A stretch of DNA of 64,000 bases from Agrobacterium tumefaciens str. B6 (GTDB lineage Bacteria > Pseudomonadota > Alphaproteobacteria > Rhizobiales > Rhizobiaceae), in contig NZ_LMVK01000001.1 in the NCBI RefSeq assembly GCF_001541315.1, forward strand, positions 62,001 to 126,000, given 5' to 3'. Numbering within the stretch: position 1 is the first letter of the stretch; every line of letters begins with the position of its first letter. The position numbers were made by a program, and so were the translations under genes. The notes beneath the pieces were generated by a model that did no database searches, was not told the origin of the DNA, and saw only the letters and a program-made list of their open reading frames with translations. Shown here piece after piece: positions 1-9,428 of the stretch.

Positions 1-492
1 TGTACCTGGTTTGGCGCCAGAGCCCGAACAGACATCACAGGTGATCGAGGTAGGAACCCTGATCTGCGCCGTCTTGCCGGTGAAGGCTTCTTCCAGCGTG
101 ATTTCCATGTTGTAGCGAAGATCGGCGCCGCGTTCGCGCCCGCCGGAAGAGCGGCGCGCACGGCCACCACCCATCATCTCGCCGAAGATGTCCTCGAAGA
201 TGTCGGAGAAGCCGCCATTGGCGAAACCGCCGCCGCCAAAGCCGCCACCGCCGCCCATGCCGCCATTTTCAAATGCGGCGTGGCCGAAACGGTCATAGGC
301 CGCGCGCTTCTGCGGGTCCTTCAGCGTTTCGTAGGCTTCGTTGATTTCCTTGAATTTCTGCTCGGATTCGGCGTTATCCGGGTTCTTGTCCGGATGGTAT
401 TTCATCGCGAGTTTGCGGAAGGCGCTTTTCAGCTCTTTTTCGTCCGCGGTCTTGCTGACGCCGAGTGTTTCGTAAAAGTCTGCTTTCGCCAT
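1..492 (-). CDS. dnaJ: Chaperone protein DnaJ (N-terminal part, cut by window edge)
   Basis: Hsp40 co-chaperone that stimulates the ATPase of DnaK and delivers unfolded clients to it in the cytoplasm. The visible 164 codons show a J domain at residues about 1-72 with the HPD tripeptide at 33-35, then a Gly/Phe-rich linker at about 77-110, and the first zinc-finger repeat (CDVCSGSG) just before the window edge. The C-terminal client-binding domains lie outside the window. The gene follows dnaK on the same strand after an 89-nt gap, the usual dnaK-dnaJ order, and is probably co-transcribed from the heat-shock promoter upstream of dnaK. The start is the ATG at 492, giving [11 protein letters not shown] as in other alphaproteobacterial DnaJ proteins. 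Confidence 0.97.
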   Translation of the reverse strand, partial: MAKADFYETLGVSKTADEKELKSAFRKLAMKYHPDKNPDNAESEQKFKEINEAYETLKDPQKRAAYDRFGHAAFENGGMGGGGGFGGGGFANGGFSDIFEDIFGEMMGGGRARRSSGGRERGADLRYNMEITLEEAFTGKTAQIRVPTSITCDVCSGSGAKPGT

Positions 493-581
493 TAAGTTAA
501 CAAGCCCCGCAAATGGATTTCCGGCTGCACTCGGCAGCCGGATGTCTTGCATATGTTGTCAGGAGACGGGAAGTCACGCGA

Positions 582-2483
582 TTATGCGGACTTCTTGTCG
601 TCCTTGATTTCTTCATAGTCGGCGTCGACGACGTCGTCCTTGCCGCCTTCAGAAGCATCACCGGCCTCGGCCTGCTGCGCTTCGTAAATGGCCTGACCAA
701 GCTTCATGGAAACTTCCATGAGGGTCTGGGTCTTCGCCTGAATGTCGTCTGCGTCCGGCTCAGCGGCTTCGACAGCGGTCTTCAGGGCGGCTATGGCGTC
801 TTCGATTGCCTTGCGGTCGGTCTCGGAAACCTTGTCACCATATTCCTTCACCGACTTCTCGGTGGAGTGAACGAGGCTTTCGGCCTGGTTCTTGGCTTCG
901 ACACCTGCACGACGCTTCTTGTCGGCTTCCGCATTGGCTTCGGCGTCCTTGACCATCTTTTCGATGTCGGCGTCGGAAAGACCGCCGGAGGCCTGGATAC
1001 GGATCTGCTGTTCCTTGCCGGTACCCTTGTCTTTTGCCGAGACCTGCACGATGCCGTTGGCGTCGATATCGAAGGTGACTTCGATCTGCGGAACGCCGCG
1101 CGGCGACGGCGGCAGGCCGACGAGGTCGAACTGGCCGAGCAGCTTGTTGTCCTGGGCCATTTCGCGCTCGCCCTGCGAAACGCGGATGGTCACGGCCGAC
1201 TGGTTGTCTTCGGCGGTCGAGAAGGTCTGGCTCTTCTTGGTCGGGATCGTCGTGTTGCGATCGATCAGACGGGTGAAGACGCCACCCAGCGTTTCGATGC
1301 CGAGCGACAGCGGGGTCACGTCGAGCAGCAGAACGTCCTTGACGTCGCCCTGCAGAACGCCGGCCTGGATGGCGGCGCCCATGGCAACCACTTCATCCGG
1401 GTTCACGCCCTTGTGCGGCTCCTTGCCGAACAGCTGCTTAACGACTTCCTGCACCTTCGGCATGCGGCTCATGCCACCGACGAGAACGACTTCATCGATC
1501 TCGGAAGCGGAAACGCCGGCATCCTTGAGCGCTGCCTTGCAAGGCGCAACGGTGCGCTGCACGAGGTCATCGACCAGGCTTTCGAACTTGGCGCGGGTCA
1601 GCTTCAGCGTCAGGTGCTTCGGGCCGGAAGCATCAGCCGTGATGAACGGCAGGTTGATTTCGGTCTGCTGCGAGGACGACAGTTCGATCTTCGCCTTTTC
1701 GGCAGCTTCCTTGAGGCGCTGCAGGGCAAGCTTGTCGTTCTTCAGGTCGATGCCCTGATCCTTCTTGAACTCGCCGGCCAGATATTCGACGAGACGCATG
1801 TCGAAGTCTTCACCGCCAAGGAAGGTATCACCATTGGTGGACTTCACTTCGAAAACGCCGTCGCCGATTTCCAGAACGGAAATATCGAAGGTGCCGCCGC
1901 CAAGGTCGTAAACGGCGATGGTCTTGCCGTCCTTCTTGTCGAGGCCGTAAGCAAGCGCTGCCGCGGTCGGCTCGTTGATGATGCGCAGAACATCCAGACC
2001 GGCAATGCGGCCGGCATCCTTGGTTGCCTGACGCTGGGCGTCGTTAAAATAGGCCGGAACGGTGATGACGGCCTTTTCGACCTTTTCACCGAGATAGGAT
2101 TCAGCCGTTTCCTTCATCTTCTGAAGGATCATCGCGGAAATCTGCGACGGGGAATAATTTTTGTCCTGAGCCTTCACCCATGCGTCGCCATTGTCGCCCT
2201 TGACGATTTCAAAGGGGACAAGAGCCTTGTCCTTTTCGACGGTCGGGTCTTCGTAACGGCGGCCGATAAGGCGTTTTACCGCAAACAGGGTATTGGTCGG
2301 GTTGGTGACCGCCTGGCGCTTGGCCGGCTGGCCGACAAGGCGTTCGCCATCGTCGGAAAATGCCACCATGGACGGCGTGGTGCGCGCGCCTTCCGCATTT
2401 TCAATTACTTTCGTGTCCTTGCCGTCCATCACTGCGACGCAGGAATTGGTCGTGCCAAGGTCGATACCGATTACTTTTGCCAT
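582..2483 (-). CDS. dnaK: Chaperone protein DnaK (Hsp70)
   Basis: ATP-dependent Hsp70 chaperone that binds exposed hydrophobic segments of unfolded proteins, working with DnaJ and GrpE. The 633-residue length is normal for the family. It starts [14 protein letters not shown] with the phosphate-binding loop [10 protein letters not shown], and carries [11 protein letters not shown], the second phosphate loop [10 protein letters not shown] and the linker region [12 protein letters not shown] before the substrate-binding domain. The C-terminus is the usual acidic tail ([10 protein letters not shown]). The ATG at 2483 is chosen because it gives the canonical N-terminus; the open frame continues upstream but that part is not conserved. 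It is first in a dnaK-dnaJ unit, and a sigma-32-type promoter lies about 100 nt upstream. Confidence 0.98.
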   Translation of the reverse strand: MAKVIGIDLGTTNSCVAVMDGKDTKVIENAEGARTTPSMVAFSDDGERLVGQPAKRQAVTNPTNTLFAVKRLIGRRYEDPTVEKDKALVPFEIVKGDNGDAWVKAQDKNYSPSQISAMILQKMKETAESYLGEKVEKAVITVPAYFNDAQRQATKDAGRIAGLDVLRIINEPTAAALAYGLDKKDGKTIAVYDLGGGTFDISVLEIGDGVFEVKSTNGDTFLGGEDFDMRLVEYLAGEFKKDQGIDLKNDKLALQRLKEAAEKAKIELSSSQQTEINLPFITADASGPKHLTLKLTRAKFESLVDDLVQRTVAPCKAALKDAGVSASEIDEVVLVGGMSRMPKVQEVVKQLFGKEPHKGVNPDEVVAMGAAIQAGVLQGDVKDVLLLDVTPLSLGIETLGGVFTRLIDRNTTIPTKKSQTFSTAEDNQSAVTIRVSQGEREMAQDNKLLGQFDLVGLPPSPRGVPQIEVTFDIDANGIVQVSAKDKGTGKEQQIRIQASGGLSDADIEKMVKDAEANAEADKKRRAGVEAKNQAESLVHSTEKSVKEYGDKVSETDRKAIEDAIAALKTAVEAAEPDADDIQAKTQTLMEVSMKLGQAIYEAQQAEAGDASEGGKDDVVDADYEEIKDDKKSA

Positions 2484-2579
2484 GCTCTTCTCTCCTTGAA
2501 GCGAGCCGTCGGAACCCCGTGAGGCATTCCATTGACAACTCCTTGACTTGGATTTGCAGTATTCGCTGCAGTTATGCGG

Positions 2580-2611
2580 CGTATATAAGGAGCGATTTTT
2601 CCTGCTGCAAG
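2580..2611 (-). promoter_or_regulatory. Candidate RpoH (sigma-32) heat-shock promoter of dnaK
   Basis: Read on the minus strand, a -35 element CTTGCA (2611-2606) is followed after 16 nt by a -10 element CTTATATACG (2589-2580). The alphaproteobacterial RpoH -10 consensus is CYTATnTnnG, and this site matches every fixed base. It lies about 100 nt upstream of the dnaK start. That dnaK is RpoH-controlled in alphaproteobacteria is established; this exact site is inferred from sequence. Confidence 0.7.
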
Positions 2612-2779
2612 GCGCAAGAGAGGGGTAAGAGCAGCAAAAAGCGGATGAATCCCTTGTCTGTGCAGAAGCATAGCCATCAACGCATGCGGAAGCGGAAAAA
2701 CGCGACTTTGACGCTACGTCCTTGCAACACGGTCGGCAACACCAAGGTTCATATGTAAGTCGGTGAAGATGAGGTGAAA

Positions 2780-2869
2780 TGGCGGACAGGGTGGGATTCG
2801 AACCCACGGTACGCTTTCACGCACACACGCGTTCCAGGCGTGCGCCTTAAACCACTCGGCCACCTGTCC
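2780..2869 (-). tRNA. tRNA-Ser (anticodon GGA)
   Basis: A 90-nt class II tRNA with a long variable arm. The 7-bp acceptor stem is GGACAGG pairing with CCTGTCC, followed by discriminator G and an encoded CCA end at 2782-2780. The T-arm contains GGTTCGAATCC. The anticodon loop reads CTGGAAC, giving anticodon GGA, which decodes serine UCC/UCU. It lies upstream of dnaK on the same strand, outside any coding region. Confidence 0.95.
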
Positions 2870-3088
2870 TTTTTCAAGTCTGCATGTCATGAAGAATGCA
2901 AATCACTGGAACGGCGCGATATATACCGATGAATTCGCAGGGATCAACACGAATCTGACAGTTTTTTGAAATGTCGGCAATTTCCTGTGTTCCGACGCGA
3001 TTGCAAACCGGTTTTCCCACCTTTATCGATGCATTATAGGTTTCAAAAAGTGGCTGTCCGACGGGCAGATCGTGAGCGAGGTATACCA

Positions 3089-3406
3089 ATGAAAGCTTTT
3101 TTGCGGTTTTTGAGCTTTCTTTTCCTCGTTGCGGCGGTTTTTCTGGGCGTGCTCGATTCGATCCGCTCGGTTTCCACATCCTCGGTCGACATCACCGGTA
3201 TCCTGTCCGTCTGGAACTATCTTCTTCCTGCCTCCCGCACCATGGTGGAAGCGGCCTTGGCTCACTATATTCACCCTGAAGCGTGGCGCTTCATTGAAAA
3301 TGCCCTGACGGCGGTGCCCGCATTTGCCGTTTCCCTGGCGCTTTCCCTGCTCTGCTGGATGGCGGGGTACAGGAAACACAGGCCGATGAGGCGTTTGTCA
3401 GCCTGA
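3089..3406 (+). CDS. Small membrane protein, unknown function
   Basis: A 105-residue protein beginning MKAFLRFLSFLFLVAAVF. It has a hydrophobic N-terminal segment (about residues 5-23) that is either a signal anchor or the first transmembrane helix, and a second hydrophobic segment at about residues 80-98, followed by a basic tail (YRKHRPMRRLSA). The ATG at 3089 was chosen because it starts directly at the hydrophobic segment and has a GAGCGAGG purine stretch upstream; the frame is open further upstream but without membrane character. It is an isolated gene before msrA. I do not recognise a characterised family; inner-membrane location is inferred. Confidence 0.7.
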   Translation: MKAFLRFLSFLFLVAAVFLGVLDSIRSVSTSSVDITGILSVWNYLLPASRTMVEAALAHYIHPEAWRFIENALTAVPAFAVSLALSLLCWMAGYRKHRPMRRLSA

Positions 3407-3482
3407 CTTGTGTCAGCCGAATTGCGCGCGCCCGCAGATGTGAACCATGAAAAGCGGCGGAGCTGGCCGCATGGAGGACCGA

Positions 3483-4133
3483 ATGTTCCTGTTCGATACG
3501 CTTTCAAAAAAGACGACGATGCCGACGCAAGAAACCGCCTTGCCTGGCCGTGAAGCGGCGCTTGCGGTGCCGGAGGCCCATTTCGTCAATGGCCGGCCTT
3601 TGAAGGGGCCTTATCCCGACGGCCTTGAAACCATCTATCTCGGCATGGGCTGCTTCTGGGGCGCGGAACGGCTGTTCTGGAAAACGCCGGGTGTGTGGGT
3701 GACGGCGGTGGGGTATGCCGGCGGTTTCACCCGCAATCCCACCTATCAGGAGACGACGACAGGTCAGACGGGCCACGCGGAAGTGGTCAAGGTTGTCTAC
3801 GATCCGGCCGTGATCTCGCTCTCGGGCCTCTTGAAGATATTTTTTGAGGAGCACGATCCGACGCAGGGCATGCGACAGGGCAACGATGTCGGCACGACCT
3901 ATCGTTCCGCCATCTACGCGACGACGGAAGGCCAGTTGCAGCAGGTGCAGAAGGCCCGCGATGCTTTTCAACAGGCTTTGGAGGAGGCTGGCCATGGCAG
4001 TGCCATCACCACCGAGATCGGGCCGCTTGAAAAGTTTTATTACGCTGAAGACTATCATCAGCAATATCTTGCCAAGAACCCGGGTGGCTACTGCGGCCTC
4101 AGGGGAACGGGCGTAAGCTGCAATATCGACTAG
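3483..4133 (+). CDS. msrA: Peptide-methionine (S)-S-oxide reductase MsrA
   Basis: Reduces the S-epimer of methionine sulfoxide in proteins and free methionine, using thioredoxin, as oxidative damage repair. The 216-residue protein carries the MsrA signature GCFWG at 56-60 with catalytic Cys57, and conserved YAGG and TGHAEVV segments. Two C-terminal Cys residues (204 and 213, in [13 protein letters not shown]) are placed as resolving and recycling cysteines, as in the three-Cys MsrA class. The ATG at 3483 has a GGAGG box 4-5 nt upstream; an in-frame start at 3447 is possible but less well supported. It stands alone ahead of the nucleoside uptake genes. Confidence 0.96.
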   Translation: MFLFDTLSKKTTMPTQETALPGREAALAVPEAHFVNGRPLKGPYPDGLETIYLGMGCFWGAERLFWKTPGVWVTAVGYAGGFTRNPTYQETTTGQTGHAEVVKVVYDPAVISLSGLLKIFFEEHDPTQGMRQGNDVGTTYRSAIYATTEGQLQQVQKARDAFQQALEEAGHGSAITTEIGPLEKFYYAEDYHQQYLAKNPGGYCGLRGTGVSCNID

Positions 4134-4149
4134 ATTTTTTGCAGGTCGC

Positions 4150-4197
4150 CCCGGTGGAAAGACCAAAAAAGCGCCAGAATAAAGTTTTTCCACCGGG
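4150..4197. repeat. 11-bp perfect inverted repeat downstream of msrA
   Basis: CCCGGTGGAAA (4150-4160) and TTTCCACCGGG (4187-4197) are perfect inverted arms separated by 26 nt. The downstream flank is A-rich rather than T-rich on the plus strand, so this is not a canonical terminator. It lies about 150 nt before the nucleoside-binding protein gene and might end msrA transcripts or act as an operator or leader structure. Function is not determined. Confidence 0.5.
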
Positions 4198-4348
4198 TCA
4201 AAAAAACCGGATGAATTTTTCATTGAGCCATGCAAGGATATGAGCCAAGCACAGCCGGGAAACACGGCTGGCGGTTCCGCAGACATTCCCGGTCAACGGG
4301 TTTGCGGGAGGACCCTTAAAATATCAATTGCAACAACAGGGCTGCACA

Positions 4349-5341
4349 ATGAAAAAATCCCTTCTGACGCTTTTTGCGCTTGCCGCAATGTCGGCTTCCG
4401 CGCTCGCCGCCGATATCAAGCCGGCACTGGTCTATGGCACGGGCGGCAAGTTCGACAAGTCGTTCAACGAAGCCGCTGCGGCCGGCGCTGAAAAGTTCAA
4501 GGCGGAAACGGGCATCGACTACCGCGACTTCGAACCGACCAGCGACACGCAGGGTGAACAGGCTATCCGCAACTTCGCGAGCAAGGGCTTCAACCCGGTT
4601 GTTGCTGTCTCCTTCGCCTGGACCTCGGCCATGGAAAAGGTCGCAGCCGAATTCCCCGATACCAAGTTCGTCATCGTTGATTCCGTCGTCGAGCTGCCGA
4701 ATGTACGCTCCGTTGTCTACAAGGAGCACGAAGGCTCCTATCTCGTTGGTCTGCTGGCTGGCATGGCCTCCAAGACCGGTAAGGTCGGCTTCATCGGCGG
4801 CATGGATATTCCGCTGATCCGCAAGTTTGCCTGTGGTTATGCGCAGGGCGCCAAGGCCGCGAACGACAAGATCGAAGTCTTCCAGAACATGACCGGCACC
4901 ACGGGTGCTGCCTGGAACGATCCGGTGCGCGGTGGTGAACTCACCAAGAACCAGATCGACCAGGGTGCTGACGTGATCTACGCGGCAGCTGGTGCGACCG
5001 GTATCGGCGTGTTGCAGACCGCCGCCGACAACAAGAAGTTCTCGATCGGCGTCGATTCCAACCAGAACCATCTGCATCCCGGTTCGGTTCTGACCTCGAT
5101 GGTCAAGCGCGTCGATCTGGCTGTCTACAATGCCTACAAGGATGCCAAGGACGACAAGTTCACCCCCGGCATCGTTGCGCTGGGCGTCAAGGAAGACGGC
5201 GTCGCTTACGCTGTTGACGACAACAACAAGGCCCTGATCACACCGGAAATGACCGCCGCCGTGGACAAGGCAAAGGCCGACATCATTGCCGGCAACGTCA
5301 AGGTTCATGACTATATGGCGGACAATTCCTGCCCGAAATGA
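4349..5341 (+). CDS. BMP-family ABC transporter substrate-binding protein (probable nucleoside binding)
   Basis: Periplasmic solute-binding protein of the basic membrane protein/PnrA family, whose characterised members bind purine nucleosides. The 330-residue precursor has a Sec signal peptide (MKKSLLTLFALAAMSASALA) with cleavage near residue 20. There is no lipobox Cys, so it is probably a free periplasmic protein, as expected in a Gram-negative. Family segments such as LVYGTGGKFDKSFNE and VGFIGGMDIPLI are present. The matching ATPase and two permeases follow, and nucleoside-degrading enzymes come after them, which supports nucleosides as ligand. A strong hairpin separates it from the ATPase gene. 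Confidence 0.92.
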   Translation: MKKSLLTLFALAAMSASALAADIKPALVYGTGGKFDKSFNEAAAAGAEKFKAETGIDYRDFEPTSDTQGEQAIRNFASKGFNPVVAVSFAWTSAMEKVAAEFPDTKFVIVDSVVELPNVRSVVYKEHEGSYLVGLLAGMASKTGKVGFIGGMDIPLIRKFACGYAQGAKAANDKIEVFQNMTGTTGAAWNDPVRGGELTKNQIDQGADVIYAAAGATGIGVLQTAADNKKFSIGVDSNQNHLHPGSVLTSMVKRVDLAVYNAYKDAKDDKFTPGIVALGVKEDGVAYAVDDNNKALITPEMTAAVDKAKADIIAGNVKVHDYMADNSCPK

Positions 5342-5356
5342 TATGATATGTGACTG

Positions 5357-5391
5357 GGGCGCATGATGATTTTTCATCTTGCGCCCTTTTC
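5357..5391 (+). terminator. Hairpin with T-run after the BMP binding-protein gene (partial terminator)
   Basis: GGGCGCA/TGCGCCC and GATGA/TCATC arms (5357-5386) form a 12-bp stem with one mismatch and a 4-nt loop, followed by TTTT. It begins 15 nt after the binding-protein stop and ends about 30 nt before the ATPase start. It probably acts as a leaky terminator or 3' stabiliser that raises binding protein over membrane components. Confidence 0.7.
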
Positions 5392-5418
5392 ATATCCAGC
5401 CTTCGGAGAGGTTTCGGT

Positions 5419-6930
5419 TTGAGTATGGACCCAGCAATCGAACTCGTGGGCATCGACAAGAAATTCGGTGCCGTTCACGCCAACAAGAATATCAATCTGA
5501 CCGTTGCCAAGGGCACGATCCACGGCATCATCGGGGAAAACGGCGCCGGAAAATCGACCCTGATGTCGATCCTCTACGGTTTTTATCAGGCCGATGCCGG
5601 CGAAATCCGGGTGAATGGTGCGCCGGTCTCGATCCGCGACAGTCAGGCCGCGATCAGTTCGGGCATCGGTATGGTGCATCAGCACTTCATGCTGGTGGAA
5701 AATTTCACCGTGCTTGAAAACGTCATGCTGGGCGCGGAAGGCGGAGCATCGCTCGCCAAGGGTCGGGCAGCCGCGCGCAAGGAGCTGCAGCGCCTCGAGG
5801 ACGATTACGGGCTGGAAGTCGATCCCGATGCGGTGATCGAGGAATTGCCCGTTGGCCTGCAGCAACGTGTCGAAATCCTCAAAGCCATGTATCGTGGCGC
5901 GGAAATCCTGATCCTCGATGAGCCGACCGGTGTTCTGACTCCGGCTGAAGCCGATCACCTTTTCAAGATCCTCGGCGTCCTGCGCGAGCAGGGCAAGACT
6001 GTCATCCTTATCACCCACAAGCTGCGCGAGATCATGGCGATAACGGATTCCGTCTCCGTCATGCGCCGCGGCGAAATGGTGGCGACCCGCAAGACCTCCG
6101 AAACCAGCGTCGAGGAACTGGCCGAACTGATGGTCGGCCGCCGGGTGCTGCTCAGGGTGGAAAAGGGTGAGACGACGCCGGGCGAGGTTTTGCTTTCCAT
6201 CCGCAATCTCACTGTCAAGGACAGCCGCGGCGTCACCATGGTGGATGATGTCTCGCTCGATGTCCGTGCCGGTGAAATCGTCGGCATCGCCGGTGTGGCG
6301 GGTAATGGCCAGTCCGAACTTCTCGAGGCGATCGCGGGAATCCGCAAGCCCCATTCGGGTGAGATATGGGTGGCCGGACAGAAGGTCGACCGTCCCGATC
6401 CGGCCATTTTGCGCGAGCTCGGTCTCGCGCATATTCCGGAAGACCGACACCATATGGGGCTGGTGCTGAAATTCGAGGAATATGAAAACTCCATCCTCGG
6501 CTATCACCACGATGAGCGCTACGGCAAGGGACCGTTCCTCAACCCCGAAGCCATCCGCAAGGATGCGGTCGAAAAAATCGAGAAATACGATATCCGTCCG
6601 CCGAACCCGCAGCTGAAGACCGCCAATTTTTCCGGCGGCAACCAGCAGAAGATCGTCGTCGCCCGCGAAATCGAACGTGACCCCAAGATGCTGATCATCG
6701 GCCAGCCGACCCGCGGCGTGGATATCGGCGCCATCGAATTCATCCATCGCCGCATCATTGAAATGCGCGATGCCGGAAAGGCTATCCTGCTTGTTTCGGT
6801 CGAACTCGATGAAATCCGTTCCCTTTCGGACCGGATCATGGTCATGTTCGCCGGGCGTGTCGTTGGAGAAAAAACGGCGGAAGCCGAAGAACAGACGCTG
6901 GGCCTGATGATGGCCGGCATCGCCGCATGA
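5419..6930 (+). CDS. Nucleoside ABC transporter ATP-binding protein (duplicated ATPase)
   Basis: Energises nucleoside import as the cytoplasmic ATPase. The 503-residue protein contains two ABC domains, like YufO/NupA and the sugar-type transporters. The first has Walker A GENGAGKST at 39-47, a signature VGLQQR and Walker B ILILDEPT. The second has a degenerate Walker A (GVAGNGQSE) but an intact signature SGGNQQK. Start choice: a GGAGAGG box (5405-5411) lies 7 nt before a TTG at 5419, while an in-frame ATG is at 5425; both give almost the same protein. It is followed 7 nt later by the first permease gene. Confidence 0.94.
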   Translation: MSMDPAIELVGIDKKFGAVHANKNINLTVAKGTIHGIIGENGAGKSTLMSILYGFYQADAGEIRVNGAPVSIRDSQAAISSGIGMVHQHFMLVENFTVLENVMLGAEGGASLAKGRAAARKELQRLEDDYGLEVDPDAVIEELPVGLQQRVEILKAMYRGAEILILDEPTGVLTPAEADHLFKILGVLREQGKTVILITHKLREIMAITDSVSVMRRGEMVATRKTSETSVEELAELMVGRRVLLRVEKGETTPGEVLLSIRNLTVKDSRGVTMVDDVSLDVRAGEIVGIAGVAGNGQSELLEAIAGIRKPHSGEIWVAGQKVDRPDPAILRELGLAHIPEDRHHMGLVLKFEEYENSILGYHHDERYGKGPFLNPEAIRKDAVEKIEKYDIRPPNPQLKTANFSGGNQQKIVVAREIERDPKMLIIGQPTRGVDIGAIEFIHRRIIEMRDAGKAILLVSVELDEIRSLSDRIMVMFAGRVVGEKTAEAEEQTLGLMMAGIAA

Positions 6931-6937
6931 GGCATGA

Positions 6938-8041
6938 ATGAGCACCGCTTCCACCCCCCTGCCAAACTGGATCAGCTACGGCCTGCTGCCGCTGCTGAAC
7001 GTCGTCACCGCCTTTCTGATTTCCGGCCTCGTCGTCTGGTCCATCGGTGAAAATCCGCTGGCGGCACTTCGCCTGCTCGTCGAAGGCGCCCTCGGTCGTG
7101 GCGACGCCATCGGCTTCACGCTGTTTTACACGACGAGCTTCATCTTCACCGGCCTCTCCGTTGCGGTCGCTTTCCATGCCGGCCTGTTCAATATCGGCTC
7201 CGAAGGTCAGGCCTATATTGGCGGGCTGGGTGCCGCACTGGTGGCGCTTGCGCTCGACCGTTATGTGCCCTGGTATGTGACGATGCCCTTCGCCGTCATC
7301 GGTGCTGCACTTTTCGGCGCGGCCTGGGCTTTCATTCCGGCATGGCTGCAGGCAAAACGCGGCAGCCACGTCGTCATCACCACCATCATGTTCAACTTCA
7401 TCGCCGCGGCCTTGATGGTCTATCTGCTGGTGAATGTGCTGATCGTGCCAGGCAAGATGGCCCCGGAAACGCGCACCTTCTTGGCCGGTGGCCAATTGCC
7501 GAAGCTGGACTGGCTGATGGCGCTGTTCGGCCTCAAGCTCGGGCCGGCGCCGTTCAACGTCTCCTTCATCATCGCGCTGGTCATGTGTTTCCTCGTCTGG
7601 GTGCTGATCTGGCGCACCAAGCTCGGGTACGAGATGCGCACGCTCGGCGTCAGCCCTTCAGCGGCCGTTTATGCCGGCATTCCCTATGCGCGCACCGTCA
7701 TCATCGCCATGCTCATTTCTGGTGGTCTGGCGGGAATGATGGCGCTGACCCCTGTCATGGGCGCTTCCGCCCGCCTGCAGGTGGAATTCGTCGGTGGCGC
7801 AGGTTTCGTCGGCATCGCCGTGTCGCTGATGGGGCGAAGCCACCCGCTCGGCATCATCTTCGCGGCATTGCTGTTCGGCATTCTCTATCAGGGCGGCGCG
7901 GATCTTTCCTTCGAAATGCCTAACATTACCCGCGAAATGATCGTGGTCATTCAGGGTCTGGTGATCCTCTTCGCTGGCGCGCTGGAATATATGTACCGGC
8001 CGGCGATCGTCCACATCTACCAGCGCTTGGCAAAGGGGTGA
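6938..8041 (+). CDS. Nucleoside ABC transporter permease (YufP-like)
   Basis: Integral inner-membrane subunit of the nucleoside importer, 367 residues with about 8-10 hydrophobic segments. The family segment FNIGSEGQAYIGGLGA follows the early helices, and GGAGFVGIAVSLMG lies in the C-terminal half. It pairs with the second permease at 8048 to form the heterodimeric channel typical of BMP/PnrA-type transporters. The start ATG at 6938 is 7 nt after the ATPase stop, and the stop is 6 nt before the next permease, indicating a tightly coupled operon. Confidence 0.93.
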   Translation: MSTASTPLPNWISYGLLPLLNVVTAFLISGLVVWSIGENPLAALRLLVEGALGRGDAIGFTLFYTTSFIFTGLSVAVAFHAGLFNIGSEGQAYIGGLGAALVALALDRYVPWYVTMPFAVIGAALFGAAWAFIPAWLQAKRGSHVVITTIMFNFIAAALMVYLLVNVLIVPGKMAPETRTFLAGGQLPKLDWLMALFGLKLGPAPFNVSFIIALVMCFLVWVLIWRTKLGYEMRTLGVSPSAAVYAGIPYARTVIIAMLISGGLAGMMALTPVMGASARLQVEFVGGAGFVGIAVSLMGRSHPLGIIFAALLFGILYQGGADLSFEMPNITREMIVVIQGLVILFAGALEYMYRPAIVHIYQRLAKG

Positions 8042-8047
8042 GCTGAT

Positions 8048-9019
8048 ATGGATTTCTTCGATATGATGGTCAGCATCCTCGGCTCGACCGTCCGTCTCAC
8101 CATCCCGCTGCTCTTCACCGCGCTTGCCGGGCTTTTTTCCGAACGCGCCGGCGTGTTCGATATCGGCCTTGAAGGCAAGATGCTGGCGGCGGCCTTCGCG
8201 TCCGCCTGTGTTGCCTATATCACCGCAAATCCCTGGGCCGGTCTGCTGGCCGGCATTGCCGTCTCCATCCTGTTCTCGCTGATCCATGGTTTCGCTGTCA
8301 TCACCAATCGCGGCAACCAGATCGTATCGGGCGTGGCGTTGAACTTCATTGCTGCCGGTCTGACCGTGGTTCTGGGGCAGGCCTGGTTCGGGCAGGGCGG
8401 CCGCACGCCGCAATTGCCGGGGGAGGGCCGTTTTGCCCCGATCATCTTGCCCGGTGCGGATACGATGCGGGAGGTGCCTTTCATCGGCCCGCTCTACGCT
8501 AACGTAATCTCCGGCAATAACATCCTCACCTATCTCGCCTTTCTGGCGGTGCCGCTGTCCTGGTGGGTGCTTTATCGCACCCGTTTCGGCCTGCGTCTGC
8601 GCGCTGTCGGTGAAAATCCGGGTGCCGTCGATACGGCAGGCATTTCGGTGACGTGGATGCGCTACCGCGCCGTTATCGTTGCCGGTTTCCTTTGTGGTTT
8701 TTCGGGCGCCTATCTCGCCGTTGCGCAATCGGCGGCCTTCATTGCCAACATGTCGGCGGGCAAGGGCTATATCGCGCTGGCGGCGCTGATCTTTGCAAAA
8801 TGGAAGCCGGTGCCGGTCATGTTCGCCTGCCTGCTGTTCGGTTTTCTGGATGCCTTTGCCAACTTCATGCAGGGCAAATCCGTGCCCGGCATCGGCGAGG
8901 TGCCGGTGCAGATATTCCAGGCCATGCCCTATATTCTGACCTGCATCCTGCTTGCCGGTTTCATCGGCGTCGCCAAGCCACCAAAGGCCGGTGGCGTTGC
9001 CTATGCGAAGGAGCGTTAA
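8048..9019 (+). CDS. Nucleoside ABC transporter permease (YufQ-like)
   Basis: Second membrane subunit of the importer, 323 residues and strongly hydrophobic. It carries the paired family segment FDIGLEGKMLAAAF, with GLRLRAVGENPGAVDTAGI in the cytoplasmic loop that contacts the ATPase and GKGYIALAALIFAKW towards the C-terminus. It lies between the other permease and cdd with gaps of only 4-6 nt, so uptake and deamination of nucleosides are encoded on one transcript. Substrate identity is inferred from the family and the downstream salvage enzymes. Confidence 0.93.
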   Translation: MDFFDMMVSILGSTVRLTIPLLFTALAGLFSERAGVFDIGLEGKMLAAAFASACVAYITANPWAGLLAGIAVSILFSLIHGFAVITNRGNQIVSGVALNFIAAGLTVVLGQAWFGQGGRTPQLPGEGRFAPIILPGADTMREVPFIGPLYANVISGNNILTYLAFLAVPLSWWVLYRTRFGLRLRAVGENPGAVDTAGISVTWMRYRAVIVAGFLCGFSGAYLAVAQSAAFIANMSAGKGYIALAALIFAKWKPVPVMFACLLFGFLDAFANFMQGKSVPGIGEVPVQIFQAMPYILTCILLAGFIGVAKPPKAGGVAYAKER

Positions 9020-9023
9020 GCTT

Positions 9024-9428
9024 ATGTCCTCCGATACCCAATCCCATGCCCTGTTCGAGGCAGCGGTGGAGGCAATGGCCTTTGCCCACGCGCCCTATTC
9101 GAAATTCCCGGTTGGTGCAGCAATCCGCGCCGAAGACGGCAAGATCTACAAGGGCGCCAATATCGAGAACCTTTCCTTCCCGCAGGGCTGGTGCGCCGAA
9201 CCTTCCGCCATCAGCGCCATGATCATGGGTGGGGCAAAAAAGATCAGCGAAATCGCCGTCATCGCCGAAAAGCTTGCTCTCTGCCCTCCCTGCGGCGGAT
9301 GCCGGCAGAAGATCGCCGAATTCGCCACGCCGGAGACGAAAGTCTATCTGTGCGACGAAACCGGCGTCCAGAAGGTCATGACCATGGAAGAGCTTTTGCC
9401 CTTCAGCTTCAAGACAGAGCTGCCCTGA
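9024..9428 (+). CDS. cdd: Cytidine deaminase
   Basis: Converts cytidine and deoxycytidine to uridine and deoxyuridine. The 134-residue length is that of the small homotetrameric class. Zinc-site motifs are present: CAEPSAI with the Cys ligand and the proton-shuttling Glu, and CPPCGGCRQ with the two further Cys ligands. The N-terminal FAHAPYSKFPVGAA and GANIENLSFP match the substrate-binding segment. Its stop overlaps the next start (TGATG at 9426-9430), implying translational coupling with the phosphorylase gene. Confidence 0.96.
   Translation: MSSDTQSHALFEAAVEAMAFAHAPYSKFPVGAAIRAEDGKIYKGANIENLSFPQGWCAEPSAISAMIMGGAKKISEIAVIAEKLALCPPCGGCRQKIAEFATPETKVYLCDETGVQKVMTMEELLPFSFKTELP

Noticed and set aside
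513-2522. A 669-codon open frame on the plus strand across dnaK
   Set aside because: It is fully antisense to a certain dnaK gene, has no family features, and arises from codon bias in high-G+C DNA.
5374-6954. A 526-codon open frame antisense to the nucleoside transporter ATPase
   Set aside because: His/Asp-rich mirror of a well-supported ABC gene, with no ribosome binding site or domain.
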